A stretch of 64,000 nucleotides of DNA from Aquatica leii. Taxonomy: Eukaryota > Arthropoda > Insecta > Coleoptera > Lampyridae. Under the pieces are notes generated by a model. The model ran no database searches, was not told where the DNA came from, and saw only the letters and a program-made list of their open reading frames with translations. This document shows, in pieces, positions 10,896 through 22,980 of this stretch. The stretch spans positions 167,354,882-167,418,881 of the forward strand of contig CM069433.1 in NCBI GenBank assembly GCA_035610365.1, read 5' to 3'. The first letter of the stretch is position 1, and each line of letters begins with the position of its first letter. Position numbers and translations under genes: made by a program.

Positions 10896-11969
10896 CAAAT
10901 TACATTCTTTTTTAAAAAAATAAAAAAAAATCAGTAGAAATGTATAGGTACTACATTTATTATTAAGTCTTTGACATTAACTTTATCATGTTTATTTTTT
11001 CAATTTTAACTAAATTTCAAGAATCTTAAATAATTTTTCTACCTATCGCATACTCGTTCTAATATAGTAATTGACTTTGAACACTAACTTTTATTATTAT
11101 ATAATTTGTATTTCAAGTTTTCATTTTTGCGCGTTACGTAACTACACTAACGAACAAATATAACAAAAAATTACATTTAATTTACTCTAATAACTATATA
11201 CCATAATGTTCATATGCGACTATATTAAAAAAGTGTTTATTTTTAATTATAAACATAACTAAAGCAGAATACTTACGTTTAAAGAAATGTTTGTCGTCCA
11301 TTTTACGATTTGTTAGATAATTGTACCCAAAAGAACTTTGTTATATCATCTTGTTAGTTTTAAATAAAAAAATACATACAATAGCACTGCCAAGTACTTT
11401 GACCATTTTTAACGTTCCTTAGTTATCTGGCAACAAGTATATAAACGTACCTTATAAAAATGAGAAATTTAGAAAATAATAAGTAATAATTCATAAATGT
11501 CAAGGTTGACAATAATAATTTACTACTTATGTCACTTTATATTACAACATATGTATATGATCTAAGCCCTAAGGCGAGGGTGGGGAATTTATGGCACGGG
11601 TGCTACTGCAAGCACATAGACAAATTTTATTGGCACGTAAATACGTAAAACTTGCCAATGCAAAACATTTTTAAAAGAGAAACCTGCAAAAAACAGATTT
11701 TTTTGGTTTGGGCAAGTATACATGCTTTTATTAAAACCTGATAATTTGGATATTTGTATAAAATGAAAAATTTATATACGTTTTAGCAAGTTTCACGTTT
11801 TCTAAAATTTTAGTAAATTATTATACATGAAATTTTTTCTTCGCATTGCCTTCATCGTCTTTTATCCTCTTAAGAAACCTTAACACGGTTGTGATTTTAC
11901 ACGTGTACTGTCTGACACGAAATATGCCGAAGTCGCAAAGTACCGTGTTGCACTCTCGTTGTCCCTTTC
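10896..11969. other. Core of inverted duplication, no gene seen
   Basis: AT-rich. Part of 11040-11170 (motif CGTAACTACACTAACGAAC) recurs inverted near 42970-43000, marking a dispersed repeat family. No transposase motif found on either strand. Confidence 0.45.
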
Positions 11970-13129
11970 TGAATTTAAGAATTTTAGTGTTGAAAACACT
12001 TATAGGGAGTTTGATTCGAAGGCTGTGTAACGAAACGATGAAACGCTTAGATAAAACAAATCTGGAACTTGCGGTGGTGTCCAATTTGACCTCATTTTTT
12101 TGTATTTTTTGGATGCAGTGTTTAATATTATTAAACAATTATAATTCGTTTTATGTTTTAAAAATACAATAAATCTTAATTTCACTCAGCAGTGATGAAA
12201 AATGATTATAGTAATTGCAGAATTAGATCAGCGCAAGCTTCCGCTTTGTACGCTGCAGAAACGGTACAATTTAGATGAAAATTGCACATAAACAATTTAT
12301 TGAGTACAAAGTTAACTACAAAAAAGTCCGCGGGTGTGTATAATTATATCCAATAGTTTAAGAGTTACAGAATTTTAATGTAATTTTCGTGCAACTTTGC
12401 ACACTTGTATCTTCTAAACTATTGAACCTAATTGTACCCTTCTGTCGACTTTTTTATAGTAAATTTTGTCCTCTATAAAAATGTTTATGTGTAACTTTTT
12501 TCTATCTTGCACCGTTTTAGGGTAATAGTTTATTGGTTGTTTTAAATTATTAAGCAAATGAAATGTTTTTATTGCGAGTCCAATCTGCTGTAAATTTTCT
12601 TTAGACATGCAAAGGAATCGCGAACGCGACAAACTGGTGAAAAAAATTCAATTTTTAATTTAATTTAGTTTTGTTGTTTTTTTTTTAAATGCGCATCAAC
12701 TAGTTAGAGTGTGGTGAAGTAATTGTCAGGAATCCCGCGATATAAATTGTATATTTAATCATTGAAACTATTTATTTATTTCAAGTGTATTCAATCAAAG
12801 TCAAGCTAGATTTCTAAAAGTTCCACTTTGGCTCTAAAATTGATTGTGTCTAGAGAAAATTTTACATTTATCCGAAAGCTTTCAAACGTATTTAAGCCAG
12901 CAGAAAATGAGACAGTGAACATGAATCACAATTTTTCGATCTTTTCTCGCATAACATGCTTGTGAGCGCAATATTATTATTTGAGCTTTGCGAAGGTGAC
13001 TTTTTTCCTTGAAAATATTTTGTGTCAAATAAAGTTTGATGTTTTCAGATTTTGTTGCTTGCTTTGTGTTTCTTACCGTACATCACTTGGAAAAAAAGCT
13101 AAGCGTTAACAACACAGCCCAAATTCCCA

Positions 13130-13584
13130 TTCTCTAGAAATTTTTTTTATAAAAGATGTACCTTTTAGTTTGCAATCATTTCGCTCTAAACTATTACATA
13201 CTACTAAAGCTATAATTGGGAAACAACAGCCGGGACTGTTTGGATTTAGAGTTTTTAATACTAATTCAATGCCGAGCACAATTTCCGTTTCTCTTAGAGA
13301 GATAAAGGGCAAACAAATTGAACTATAAAAATAGAAAAAATGAGTGACGCCGGTCATTATGTTTGTTCAAGTGCATGATGTTAAGATAACGCAATCTGGT
13401 TTCTTTTTAGATGTCACTGGAAGCTATGTTTTATCAGCGCGCAGCAATTCTTGATAATGAACGGTCTTGTTCATAATTTGTTATGACAAAAAATTCTCTA
13501 TAACTCATTGGTGTTGCTGATTCATCATCTTCCAGCGATGAAGAGGTTATGGGAAACAATTTTCAGGCATTTTATGAACAAATG
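13130..13584 (+). other. Short open stretch of unknown origin
   Basis: From about 13132 to 13326 one plus frame stays open for about 65 codons (includes KAIIGKQQPGLFGFRVFN) and ends in TAA. The composition looks protein-like, but I recognise no family. No start codon or neighbouring exon was found. The rest of the interval shows nothing. Confidence 0.3.
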
Positions 13585-13735
13585 TTGTTACGTTAATACA
13601 ACTGTAACCTATAGTAGGCAGCAGCTCAGAGCTTCGAAGAGTGAGTCATAAGTGATTTTTAATGTGCTTATTATAACATAATTAAAACAGCGCCAAAACG
13701 GGAAGAATATACACTACAGAACCCGTTTACAGTTT
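13585..13735 (+). repeat. Dispersed direct repeat, copy A (possible LTR start)
   Basis: Begins TGTTACGTTAATACAAC and matches 17146-17300 for about 150 bp before diverging. A TGTTAC start is common for insect LTRs, but neither a matching end nor a primer site could be confirmed. Confidence 0.5.
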
Positions 13736-16700
13736 TCCTAAAAGCGGACCAAGATAATCGCCGAAGAAAAACAAAATTGTCACATTGTTCTATTTCATTC
13801 CATAGCTAATCGTCGTAATCAAGTCTTAAAAATTCTAACTGTAGTAACGTTACTACGTTTTGCCAAGAACGTAAATCTTTTCCAGTCAGTCAATCAGCAT
13901 TTCAGCAGCATAGTTAAACAAATGTTGTGAAGAAACACCATGCGACAGACACAACTTATCAACCCGCGTCAAGAATTCAGAAAACGAGAACGAACCTACA
14001 CCCGAAAAAGTTATATTCCATTTAGCTAATAAAACATTAGTAAAAGTAGTTTTTCAAGTAGCAGAAATAGTTGAAATTAATACTTCAATTTTAGACTCAG
14101 AATTCGAAAAAGTAAGAAAAGGTGATTCTTTACCTGAAATTAGCAGATCTGATAAAATTGTTTATGACTAGACAAAAGCAAATTAGCAAAAAAAACTAAT
14201 GTGTGTTTAGCAGCCTTTTTCCTTTAGCTACGAAATCATAACGCAAACTTTGTAGGGTTAATTTAAGTTGACGTTGACACTATGATCCTTCTTCTCCAGT
14301 AAGCGACATATGTAGACAACGACGTTGTATGTGTACCTACAAGGTACTAGCTCGTCTGAAAGTAGGAGATGGAAGGTGACCATCAAGTTCGCTTAGTAAC
14401 GATTAAAGTTCTGTAATAGCTTGCTCAACAGCTATCTTATTATTCACAAACGCTAAAGGAATAAAACCCACAGAATTTTAATTGTAAGGCGTTACGCATC
14501 GTACCACGTAACGTAGAAACAACCGCATTTGAATCGAACCCATGGGAGAGTAATTTGTATTGAAACTCCTGCTTTCAAAGGCGATTTACTTCTAAACGCC
14601 AAATAACTATTTTAATAACAGAATTTCTTAAAGGAACATAAAGGAGAAAAAAAGAAATCACGTTTTTTTAGAAAATATGACAACGTATTAAAGAAAACTA
14701 AACATATTGAGAAGTTGTTACATGCCAAAGTTAAAACAATGACACTGCCTGAAATGAGGTAACATAAACGGTAATGTGCCACTAGCTCAATGGAGAAGGG
14801 GTGAGTTGTATTTAAAATTCCGTGAAAAATTGGAAACGCGATCGACGAAAAATTGAACTAAAACGGTAAAATAATCAAAAATCGGTAAGGGCGCCAATCA
14901 AGGTCATGATGAGGGTAGCTTCCGAACCCCTGATTATCCGAAAGCTCATCTGGTTGGTTACAACCCCGGAACTTACCTTGAGTTGTAACTATTCTGAAAT
15001 ACACTTAAAAACAAAAATTTACGTATGCGGCGGCTAAACGAATAAAAGCTCTTTACATTTAACAATTTAACATTTATTGATTGAATAAGTAATAAAATAA
15101 TAAAAAAAAAAATACTAATTAATATCAAACAAATTTGAATAAAAGAAACGGGTAACTGAAATAATCATAAGTAAGTAAAACAAATGAACAATCTAAACAC
15201 CAAAAATTAAAACGTATAAACAGAAAACACTACTATCAAAGCGTTAACTCTACTTTCTTTCAAATAAAATATAACACAACTAAATTTCAAGGCCTTGACC
15301 GCATAGATATAACAAACAATTCAAATAACAAAAAAAACAATACAATACAGGATATAAAATATATGTCCGAACTTGTTTCGAACTAAACGTACAAACAAAT
15401 TAAACTTTACAATTCGTTACATTATCCTTTATATGGAATACGAATTATTTTTACATACGCACCAAAACAAAGCTAATTGATTTTAACTTCGCGCAAACAC
15501 TTTAAGCGTTCATTGAAATAAACAAATTTAACGTTAGTCGTAATTCAAACGGCTCAAATTCAAAGCTTTTACTGCATTTCAATCGCGGGTCACTACACGA
15601 TAATAACCAAATTCGATAAATACCTTTTACTTAATTGTAGAAACCAGGTAAACTGCGGATCACAGGGGTTTTCAAAAGCTACAACCTCAGATGGACTTCG
15701 GCTGCTCCCAAACGTACCGTAGTCGAATGCGGGATCAATGGAACCCCCAAACAATAGGACACCAGCGGAAGATTTATTTCACAATTTAAACCGCACAACA
15801 GCGAAGAAAAGGGATTTTTCTACTTAAAACATCGAAACTAAATCCCTCAAGCGTGATTGTTTATTTTTGGATACCGTGACGCCTTTATAAACCGTACATT
15901 ACGAAATTTGAAAAATTAACATTTTCACTACCGCACTCAATTTTCACGGTACCAATTAACTTCCGCGGTAAGACATAACGATAGGGCAAAGTACCCTGCT
16001 CACTCTACTACATCTCACGATCCCCGGTATTTCTCTAATTATCTTTCGATCGAATCCTCCTCCATATATCAACTTTTTTCGAGTACCCTTTCCACAAAGG
16101 CTGTGTTCGAAATTTCAAGAACGAAAATACTCTCATTACGAAGTGCGATAAAGAGGTAATCAGTCCCATTACGTCATATTTATAGCATTTGGACACGGCA
16201 TTTCGCTTGTTCGTGAAAGTGTCAAATTGACAAAATATTATATTACAAGAATTTAAACTGCCTAATAAATTAAGATAATGACTTAATTTTTCCACGTAAT
16301 CTAAACGATTGACACAAAGAAATCAAAGTACGACTGTACTGAGAATGCACTTGAACAAAGAACTTTTGAACCAACTTAAAACAAACAAACGACGAAAATA
16401 TATTTAATTACGATTATATCTCAGAAGGGAAACATAAATTACAACTGGAATTCTCAACAAACCAAGTGAAATACTCAATAAACAAAATCGCGAAGTCACG
16501 GCGTAACAAAATACAAAACTTACTCAGCAATATAAACTGTAACTTTGAATTCAAAAGCGTAAAATAACTTATTAAACTCAATTTAAAATTCTATTAAAAC
16601 AAATCCAAATATATTAAAGGAAAAATCGTCAATCCCAATACTGTGTCCGTTACCAAAAATTACTCAAACAACCATTCGTTTTTTTTTTTTTTAAACGATG

Positions 16701-17145
16701 GTTACGCCGAGCTAATAAATCGAGAAGAGAAAACAAAAGAAAACGCAAATTCAGCCAGCTGAATCCATTTATGGGGTCTGTCATAAAAGAAACTGTTGCA
16801 AATCCCAAACGCAGGTCACAAAGTAAAACTGTACGGCTAGAAATACAACAACTTAACCAAAATAAAGGTAAGTAAGACGATAACGACAGAAAAGTACAAG
16901 TAATCAAGTTAACTTAAAAAAAACACGGAAGCCAACGTACTACTAAAAAGTAGTAAAAGGTAAGCAAAATAACTACAAAGCCAGATCTCGCAACAAAACA
17001 AAAGAAGCGAAGTAAAACTTTGAGTAAATCGATCCCCACTAATAACAGTTAATAAGTAAGAGAATCAATAAGGATAAAAACAATTATAATTGCAAACAGA
17101 ATAATCAAATAATTGAGCCCTAACAGTAGAGGTTTAAAGAATGCT
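13736..17145. other. 3.4-kb gene-free decayed sequence
   Basis: Only scraps of coding-like sequence are present: 14038-14168 plus, about 43 codons with SILDSEFEKVRKGD, unassigned. A TGGCGCCC string on the minus strand near 14890 resembles a tRNA-Lys primer site but lacks a convincing adjacent LTR end. No gene, RNA gene or clear element found. Confidence 0.4.
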
Positions 17146-17300
17146 GTTACGTTAATACAACCGTAACCTATAGTAAGCGGCAGCTCAAAGCTTTTAAGAG
17201 TGAGTCGGAGATGATCCTCGATGTGCTGATTATAAAAAAATTTAAAAACCCCAAACGTGATGAATATACACTACATATCCTTTTTACATCTGTCAAGCAC
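17146..17300 (+). repeat. Dispersed direct repeat, copy B
   Basis: Second copy of the 13585-13735 repeat in the same orientation, 3.56 kb downstream. Confidence 0.5.
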
Positions 17301-17749
17301 TGAAGGTAAACAAATTTCTGGTTAATAAAATTTATATTATAATAACGTATTGGGAAAGGTATAAACAATAAATTTATCATAGCAAAATTTTAGAAGATAT
17401 AACAGTTTCCTTATAAAGTTGTTGCATTACCTCTCTATAAATAACAGAAAATTATCTGATTCAAATAAAATACATGATAAAAATTAAAAGTTGAGTAGGA
17501 AGATATATGACTAAAAACTATTAAATTTGATAACAATTGATCAATTAAATCAAATTCAGATAAAACTTATATGGTAACGGATACTTTAAAATCAATTATT
17601 TCAAACGATTTTAATATTAATACTACAATTTATATAACAATCAAAATAAATGAAGAAACTGACAGTTATAAGTTAAAAACACAAATCATAAAAGTACAAC
17701 GAAAAAAGAAATTGTGTAAATGATGGAAGACAACGTCGTCAAACAATAC

Positions 17750-18172
17750 AAATCAGCGTATTGAAACGTTTGAGAAATTATTCTCAAGTTCGAAAGCCTT
17801 CACGAAGTTGTTATCCATTTTCCAAAACGTTCACCGAAAGATATGAAAAATTTTCGAAGCATGGCCAAAATGTATAAATGCAGTACAAACAATTCATAGG
17901 GCAGTTATTTCAGTAATTCGAAGTCGGCAGATTATTCAAGTTTAAATAAAGAAGTGATTAACGGGTATCGAGATAAATAACCTTGTACGTGACTTTATTA
18001 TAAACAAGTGTGTAAAGTTATCCGCGGACATTATCTTTCGAGTGATAGTGCTATATAAATTAATGTGTTTTTATTAAATATCCTTAGATTTAATTAGTTC
18101 GGTTAGTTATAAACGTGTACATATTTTTAGTATAAATAAATTAGTTTTAATAATTAAATAACGGTATACAAA
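17750..18172 (+). repeat. Gypsy LTR fragment, same family as the 35.7-36.3 kb LTR
   Basis: Matches the 3' two thirds of the LTR at 35674-36294 in the opposite orientation. Shared landmarks are ATTGAAACGTTTGAGAAATT (17759), the GTTATCCGCGGAC-type block (18016) and the GTACATATTTTTAG block (18117). A TATA-like TATAAATG lies at 17873. It ends near 18172 with no internal gypsy sequence after it, so it is a truncated solo LTR. Confidence 0.7.
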
Positions 18173-19176
18173 TTTAGTTGTACGTCACGTTCCAAATGTG
18201 TATTTTGTACCAAAAAATACATCAAAACGGTCTAAAAAAATTTTGTACTGTGATTAGAAAACACACAACGCAGTACAAAACAAAGATAAAAAAAATGTTG
18301 AGCCTTTCGACATTGACAACAAGGATACTTATTGCTTTGGCAAGGGTTCAATTACATTATCCCAAGTTTTTTTTTAAATATATATACTATGCTTTAAAAG
18401 GTATTACCTACATTTTATAGATTTAATATAGATTTGCTCTATGTGAAAACAATGTCGTCTCTGTACAACTATAGTAGAAAATAAAGCGTTGCCTAATTAA
18501 AAGTAGAAGTAACGTTATCCTACTTAGCACAAAATACCTTGCTAAATCTCAATAAAACTGTAACTATAAAACTTGCGTTATACATCAATAAGACTGGATT
18601 AAAACAAAATCTTTTGTTTACGACTCCACTCCAAATGACATCTTAGCTACGTCTATTACGTATCTCTGCTGAAACTAGAAAGTGAGCTATATACTACAAC
18701 ATTTTCATGTGTATCGTATTCGCTGTTAGATCTTAGCTAAAACAGTGTAAGAAAGGCTCTCCCTTTTAGTTAGAATCGTGACAGATCCCAAATTTTTGCT
18801 AATGTTTTGATATGCACGGAGTGAATCCTAAGTTGTCGCACCCAAAAATGGCAGTCATTAAAACAAACAACTTTTCTTAGTTTAAATTTTTGATTTGGAA
18901 CCCCACTTCATAGTTAATGGCGTTTTTTCGTTTATTTTTAAAATCGTCCTTACACCCTTATTAAGCAATACAAAAACTTTCAAAATTTGCTTTCGATACC
19001 TAAAGTTTTTGTATTTACAATATTTTATTAAATAGCAGAATGGCGACCGATCAAAAATTGCCAAGCAAGATATTTCGAAAAGCACTAAATGAATTTTTGA
19101 AAATAAAACATTTATAAAAGTCTTAAACTATCTACTATAAAATTTGTCTGAAACATTTTGTTTAAAACAAAGTAAG
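18173..19176. other. AT-rich spacer with a dispersed repeat
   Basis: Bases about 18490-18640 resemble 26580-26700 (shared GTAGAAGTAACGTTATC and GTTTACGACTC blocks), a low-grade dispersed repeat. No gene recognised. Confidence 0.45.
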
Positions 19177-19184
19177 CTTGCTGC

Positions 19185-21482
19185 CAGGGACGAGCCAAGG
19201 TACGCTGGCGCCAGGGTGCTAGGTAAAGGTTGCCTTAACAGGTTTAAATTATTTTAGTTTAAATTTGATATTGAAATTAATAATAAAACAATTATATACT
19301 TATTACATACTTTGCAGATAGTTTCAAAACAAAACCAAGGTAAAAACAGACAAATCCGATAACAGTATATGATTAATACTGAACAAATAAAAATTTATTT
19401 TACTTTACTTACTAAGTACAGAAAAGTTTATTATAAAAAAATTATATACATATATTAGTAAATGTTACTTGAAAATTCACTTTTTTTGTCTTTTTTAGGG
19501 TGAACTCGTTAAAAATTTGATGTGTCCAGATCCGTAGCTATTTTATTTTCAATACTGATTAAACTTAATTGGTTAATCGTTCTTGTAACATAGTAGACCT
19601 TATAATATAAATATAAACCTAAATAATTTTTTATTAATTTAAGCTTAAAAAACTGTTTTTACAGAAAAATTTAACCATGGAAACATTGGAGAAAGATCAT
19701 TTAAAAATATATAATCTAAAAATGCATTCATGCCAGGCTTAATGTATATTAAAAGGATTTTAATTTCGTCACATAAACGTCAATACCATTTATATAAAAT
19801 TTATTTTGCTTATTATTGGAGTAATTGGTACAACCATTGTACAACCAAATAACATTTTTGCAAAATTTTTTTTACATTTACCTTGGATAATATTACATAC
19901 AAAATAACTACAAAATATAAGTTTTGTATTATTTAATTTTTTTATACGAGTTTTAGCTATATTTCTTGTAAACAGAAATCAAAAACAATGTTATCATGTT
20001 TAATAATAAGACTTACACATTTCTTTTCAGCAATTTGCTAACATCAAAAATAAAAATAATTGTATAAAAAAATGTTATCACATAAGATGTAGTTACATTA
20101 AGTTGTTAAGAACTGCATATTCTTTAGTACACTAAAAAGTAATTCAAAGGTGACGTATTTTCAGATGTTTAAATGAGGCAATGTTACGTAGGCTAGTCAA
20201 AATGCGTACGCTGCAAAAACAAAACTATACATATGCAAAACTGTATTATTCCATTGATTCGTACACAGTCAATTCTAATTGCGCACCAGAATTTTGCTGA
20301 CTTATTTCTGGCAACCTATCATAATGTTGTAAAATGTTTTTCTTTCTTGTATGCTAAGATTACGTCTCTTTGTTGCGTCAGCCATTACAAAGTGTTAAAA
20401 AAAAATTGATTCAATCAACTAAGATTAGTTAGTGAGTGGGTTGAGGCTTAGAGCATGCTAATTTTAGACGGCACATAGTAGTTACACCAACGATAACTGA
20501 TAATCAGACTTCAGACTATAATAATTTACAAAGAAAAAAGATCCGATATTAATTGTTATTGGTCATAGTTCACGTACACAAACGAGTCTGAGGAGTAAAT
20601 TGATAAGATAAATCAAAATTATGATTACTATAAACAATGTTCTTTCTATGTAGTAGTGACATTACCCGACTGATAACATTACTCGTGATTCCAATAAACT
20701 GCATACACCGTATTTGTAGGAATAACGCTTGTAAGGTAATATGTGATAGTATCTTTAACGTACTTAACAACAATACATAAGGTTACAGATGATATAAAGT
20801 GTGCGACTAAAGTAAAGTAATAAATATTAATGTGAGAATGTATACGGTGAGAGTCTTCCCTCGTTCCTTCTCATTACATAAAAAGAGATGGACTCCACAA
20901 GTTACATATATTTCCCCAAACAGCGGGGTACAAAGACAGCATGGTAATCTCCTAAAACTAAAAAGTAAAAACATAACATGACGATGGCATTTTTGGGAAT
21001 TGATTTACTACCTGGAACCTTGCGTAATTAACCCCAAACGCCGAATTTGACCAATACCTGGAATACGTTTTTCCTAGCACATCCGCTAAAAGCATAATAA
21101 AAATTATTACCAAGAAAAATTTAGCAAAAAAAACTACTTATATTGGCAGTCTAACCCTAATACAACGTTCATAAGCGATTTTCAAACAATAAAGGAAAAC
21201 TAAAAATGGACATTTGGCAGCGATAAATCGCTTATCACTACTCATAACGCGAATGACCATCAGTAACGTCGTTAAACAGTGCAGCCGTTAATGTTAATTT
21301 AGAATAAATTATAATATAATATAACAAATAGTGTTATAAATGACAGGTTTTTGTAGTACTTACATAAGTATATCATATACTTTCAAGTTTTATTTATTTA
21401 ATTAATAAGCAGTATGTAATAAAAGTTAAACAGTTAGTATTTTTGCCGTGCGTCTCTTGCACTCCCGCCTGGCGCGGCCTTG
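19185..21482. mobile_element. hAT-type element, 2.3 kb, no transposase recognised
   Basis: An exact 8-bp duplication CTTGCTGC (19177-19184 and 21483-21490) flanks imperfect 15-bp terminal inverted repeats. The left end reads CAGGGACGAGCCAAG. The right end, reverse-complemented, reads CAAGGCCGCGCCAGG (11 of 15 identical). Eight-base duplications and CA-G-rich ends are hAT hallmarks. The AT-rich interior gave no hAT transposase motifs, so it is probably non-autonomous or too decayed. Part of its interior is a dispersed repeat shared with 41040-41330. Confidence 0.7.
20200..20740. repeat. Dispersed repeat shared with 41040-41330
   Basis: Shared blocks in the same order include a GCTGCAAAAACAAAACTA-type block, the GTAGTAG block and the TGATAACATTAC...GTGATTCCAATAAAC block. 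The copy at 41 kb is shorter. No coding function seen. Confidence 0.55.
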
Positions 21483-21490
21483 CTTGCTGC

Positions 21491-21785
21491 TATTAAACAA
21501 GAAAAACCAGATAACCAGAGTTTTTGGAATTAAAATCGATATTTTCTTCAAGTCAATCCACAAATAGTTATTATTTATTACAGTTAAACGAGAAACCTTT
21601 GACAATCGAAATTGTCATTGTCAAAGCAAATGAATTAATAAAAATAATTAAACATTTAAAAGAGTTTACAAGTTATTATAAGATTATAAAAAGTGATGGT
21701 CAAATAACAAAAATTAAAAAAATTAAATTGAAACTGACATTAAATACACAGCCATAGGTGATATGAAATGGAAAATAAAGACATG
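21491..21785 (+). other. Small unassigned open frame region
   Basis: A 77-codon plus frame (21524-21757) has a lysine/isoleucine-rich product with no recognisable domain. AT-rich composition makes it plausible by chance. I do not call it a gene. Confidence 0.25.
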
Positions 21786-21990
21786 GAAAAAGAAGCAAAT
21801 TAAATTTTATTATTAAAAAGAGGGGAAATGTTTAAGTCAAGAATTTCATTAAGACAATTATCCGAATTTTCATTATAAAGACGATGAATTTGAAGAATTT
21901 CAAAATGATTAAGAACAGAACTTTTGTTAAAAAAATATGTTTTTTTATCTTGTTTTGAACTTTCTATCAGTTTGTCCTACATAAGAACAA
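21786..21990 (-). pseudogene. Penelope-like element GIY-YIG endonuclease remnant
   Basis: The minus strand reads SYVGQTDRKFKTR, then after frame changes a C-terminal segment including NEILDLNISPLFNN before a TAA. YVGQT-R-F-TR plus a terminal N-SPLFN motif is the pattern of the C-terminal GIY-YIG nuclease of Penelope-like retroelements. Only this end is seen, with an in-frame stop and a frameshift. No Penelope RT is found nearby. Confidence 0.5.
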
Positions 21991-22019
21991 AAAAACGACA
22001 TGCCAACCAAATAAGAATG

Positions 22020-22385
22020 ACACAAAGGAGTATGGAACGCGCAATGCTTAGGATTTCTCTAAAAGACCACATCAGAAATGACTAAATAAGGAGAAGAACC
22101 AAGGTAACCGATGTGATGGTACAAATGGCGGAGGTAAAGTGGCGTTGGGTGGGACATGTTGCGACACAAAAAAATAATAGATGGACAACCCGAGTAGTGC
22201 AGTGGCGCCCGCGTGAAACAAAGAGAAGCAGAGGAAGGCCACAAAAACGCTGGACGGACGACATTGAGGAGACATCTGTAAAAAAAGGTATCAAATAGCC
22301 CAAAACAGGAAAGAGTGGAAAAGGTTGGAAGAGGCCTACGTCCAGGAGTGGACAAAAGAAGGCTGAATAGAGATATATAAATTAT
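22020..22385 (+). pseudogene. C-terminal tail of an insect endonuclease/RT non-LTR element
   Basis: The frame at 22113-22298 carries the conserved tail motifs RWVGHVA, QWRPRE and RGRPQKRWTDDIEE. In another frame KEWKRLEEAYVQEW follows. This tail ends the ORF2 of a very common insect non-LTR family. The RT itself is absent. There is a stop just before 22113 and a frameshift near 22300. Confidence 0.7.
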
Positions 22386-22772
22386 ACAAAATACACACAA
22401 GTGGTAAACGTGAGAGAAACTTTTCAAGATGAAGCAGTAAATTGTTTTTAAAAATAAAGATATTTCTAAAGAACAAGTTTAAAAAGTATGTAATTTTGAA
22501 TGTACAAACTAGAAAACACGTGCTTCAAATTTGAAGTATACGCGTTTATTATTCGACTTTTGTCTGATTGTTTAATGGCAGCAAGTCTACTTCCTTTTGA
22601 ATGATTGTTACAGTTTTTTAAAATTTATCTTGTAATTTAATTTGAATAAAACCTTTTTTTAGACAAATCGAAAAAATGGTTTCAAACAAATGTTATGGTA
22701 GATAGGTTAAGCATTTTATAAATATCTTGTTTTTAAAAACTCGATCGAATGATTTTCAAAATATCTTCATCG
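22386..22772. other. AT-rich spacer
   Basis: No feature recognised before the MULE target site. Confidence 0.4.
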
Positions 22773-22781
22773 GTTTTTTTG

Positions 22782-22877
22782 GGTTACGGATTATTGGTCC
22801 CCGGATAATTTGTCTCCGGGCAATTGGAACCGGACAATTCGTATCGGCGACATTCCGTACCCGGACAATTCGTCCCC
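22782..22877 (+). repeat. MULE left TIR with internal short repeats
   Basis: Several copies of a unit resembling CCGGACAATTCGTCCCC are arrayed in it, matching the right TIR inverted. Confidence 0.8.
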
Positions 22878-22980
22878 GTTTTTTAAGCAGGCAGAAGCAA
22901 AAATGTGGTTTTATATTTTCAAAAAACAGTTTATTTAATAATAATATATTTCATTATACAAGATAGGTATAAGGTACACA

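Larger units (their letters stand above)
8578..13130. repeat. 4.55-kb inverted duplication with arms over 1 kb
   Basis: The left arm (about 8578-10255) and right arm (about 11970-13130) are reverse complements with moderate divergence. Anchors include TTTGGGCTGTGTT at 8583 against its complement near 13113, and GATGCGCATTTAAAAAAAAA at 8954 against its complement near 12680. The left arm is longer because it holds a 157-bp MITE (9701-9857) and an extra segment (9229-9533) absent from the right arm. The centre (10256-11969) differs and contains another inverted repeat. It could be a DNA transposon with very long TIRs and no surviving transposase, or a foldback element. The termini are approximate and no target duplication is clear. 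Confidence 0.75.

Noticed and set aside
11821..12185. Overlapping open frames on both strands near 12 kb
   Set aside because: They lie in the right arm of the inverted duplication; the left-arm counterpart does not keep either frame.
14880..14900. Minus-strand TGGCGCCC as a retroviral-type primer site
   Set aside because: The match stops after eight bases and no LTR end lies beside it.
22059..22427. 122-codon minus-strand frame
   Set aside because: It overlaps the plus-strand non-LTR tail carrying the conserved RGRPQKRW motif.
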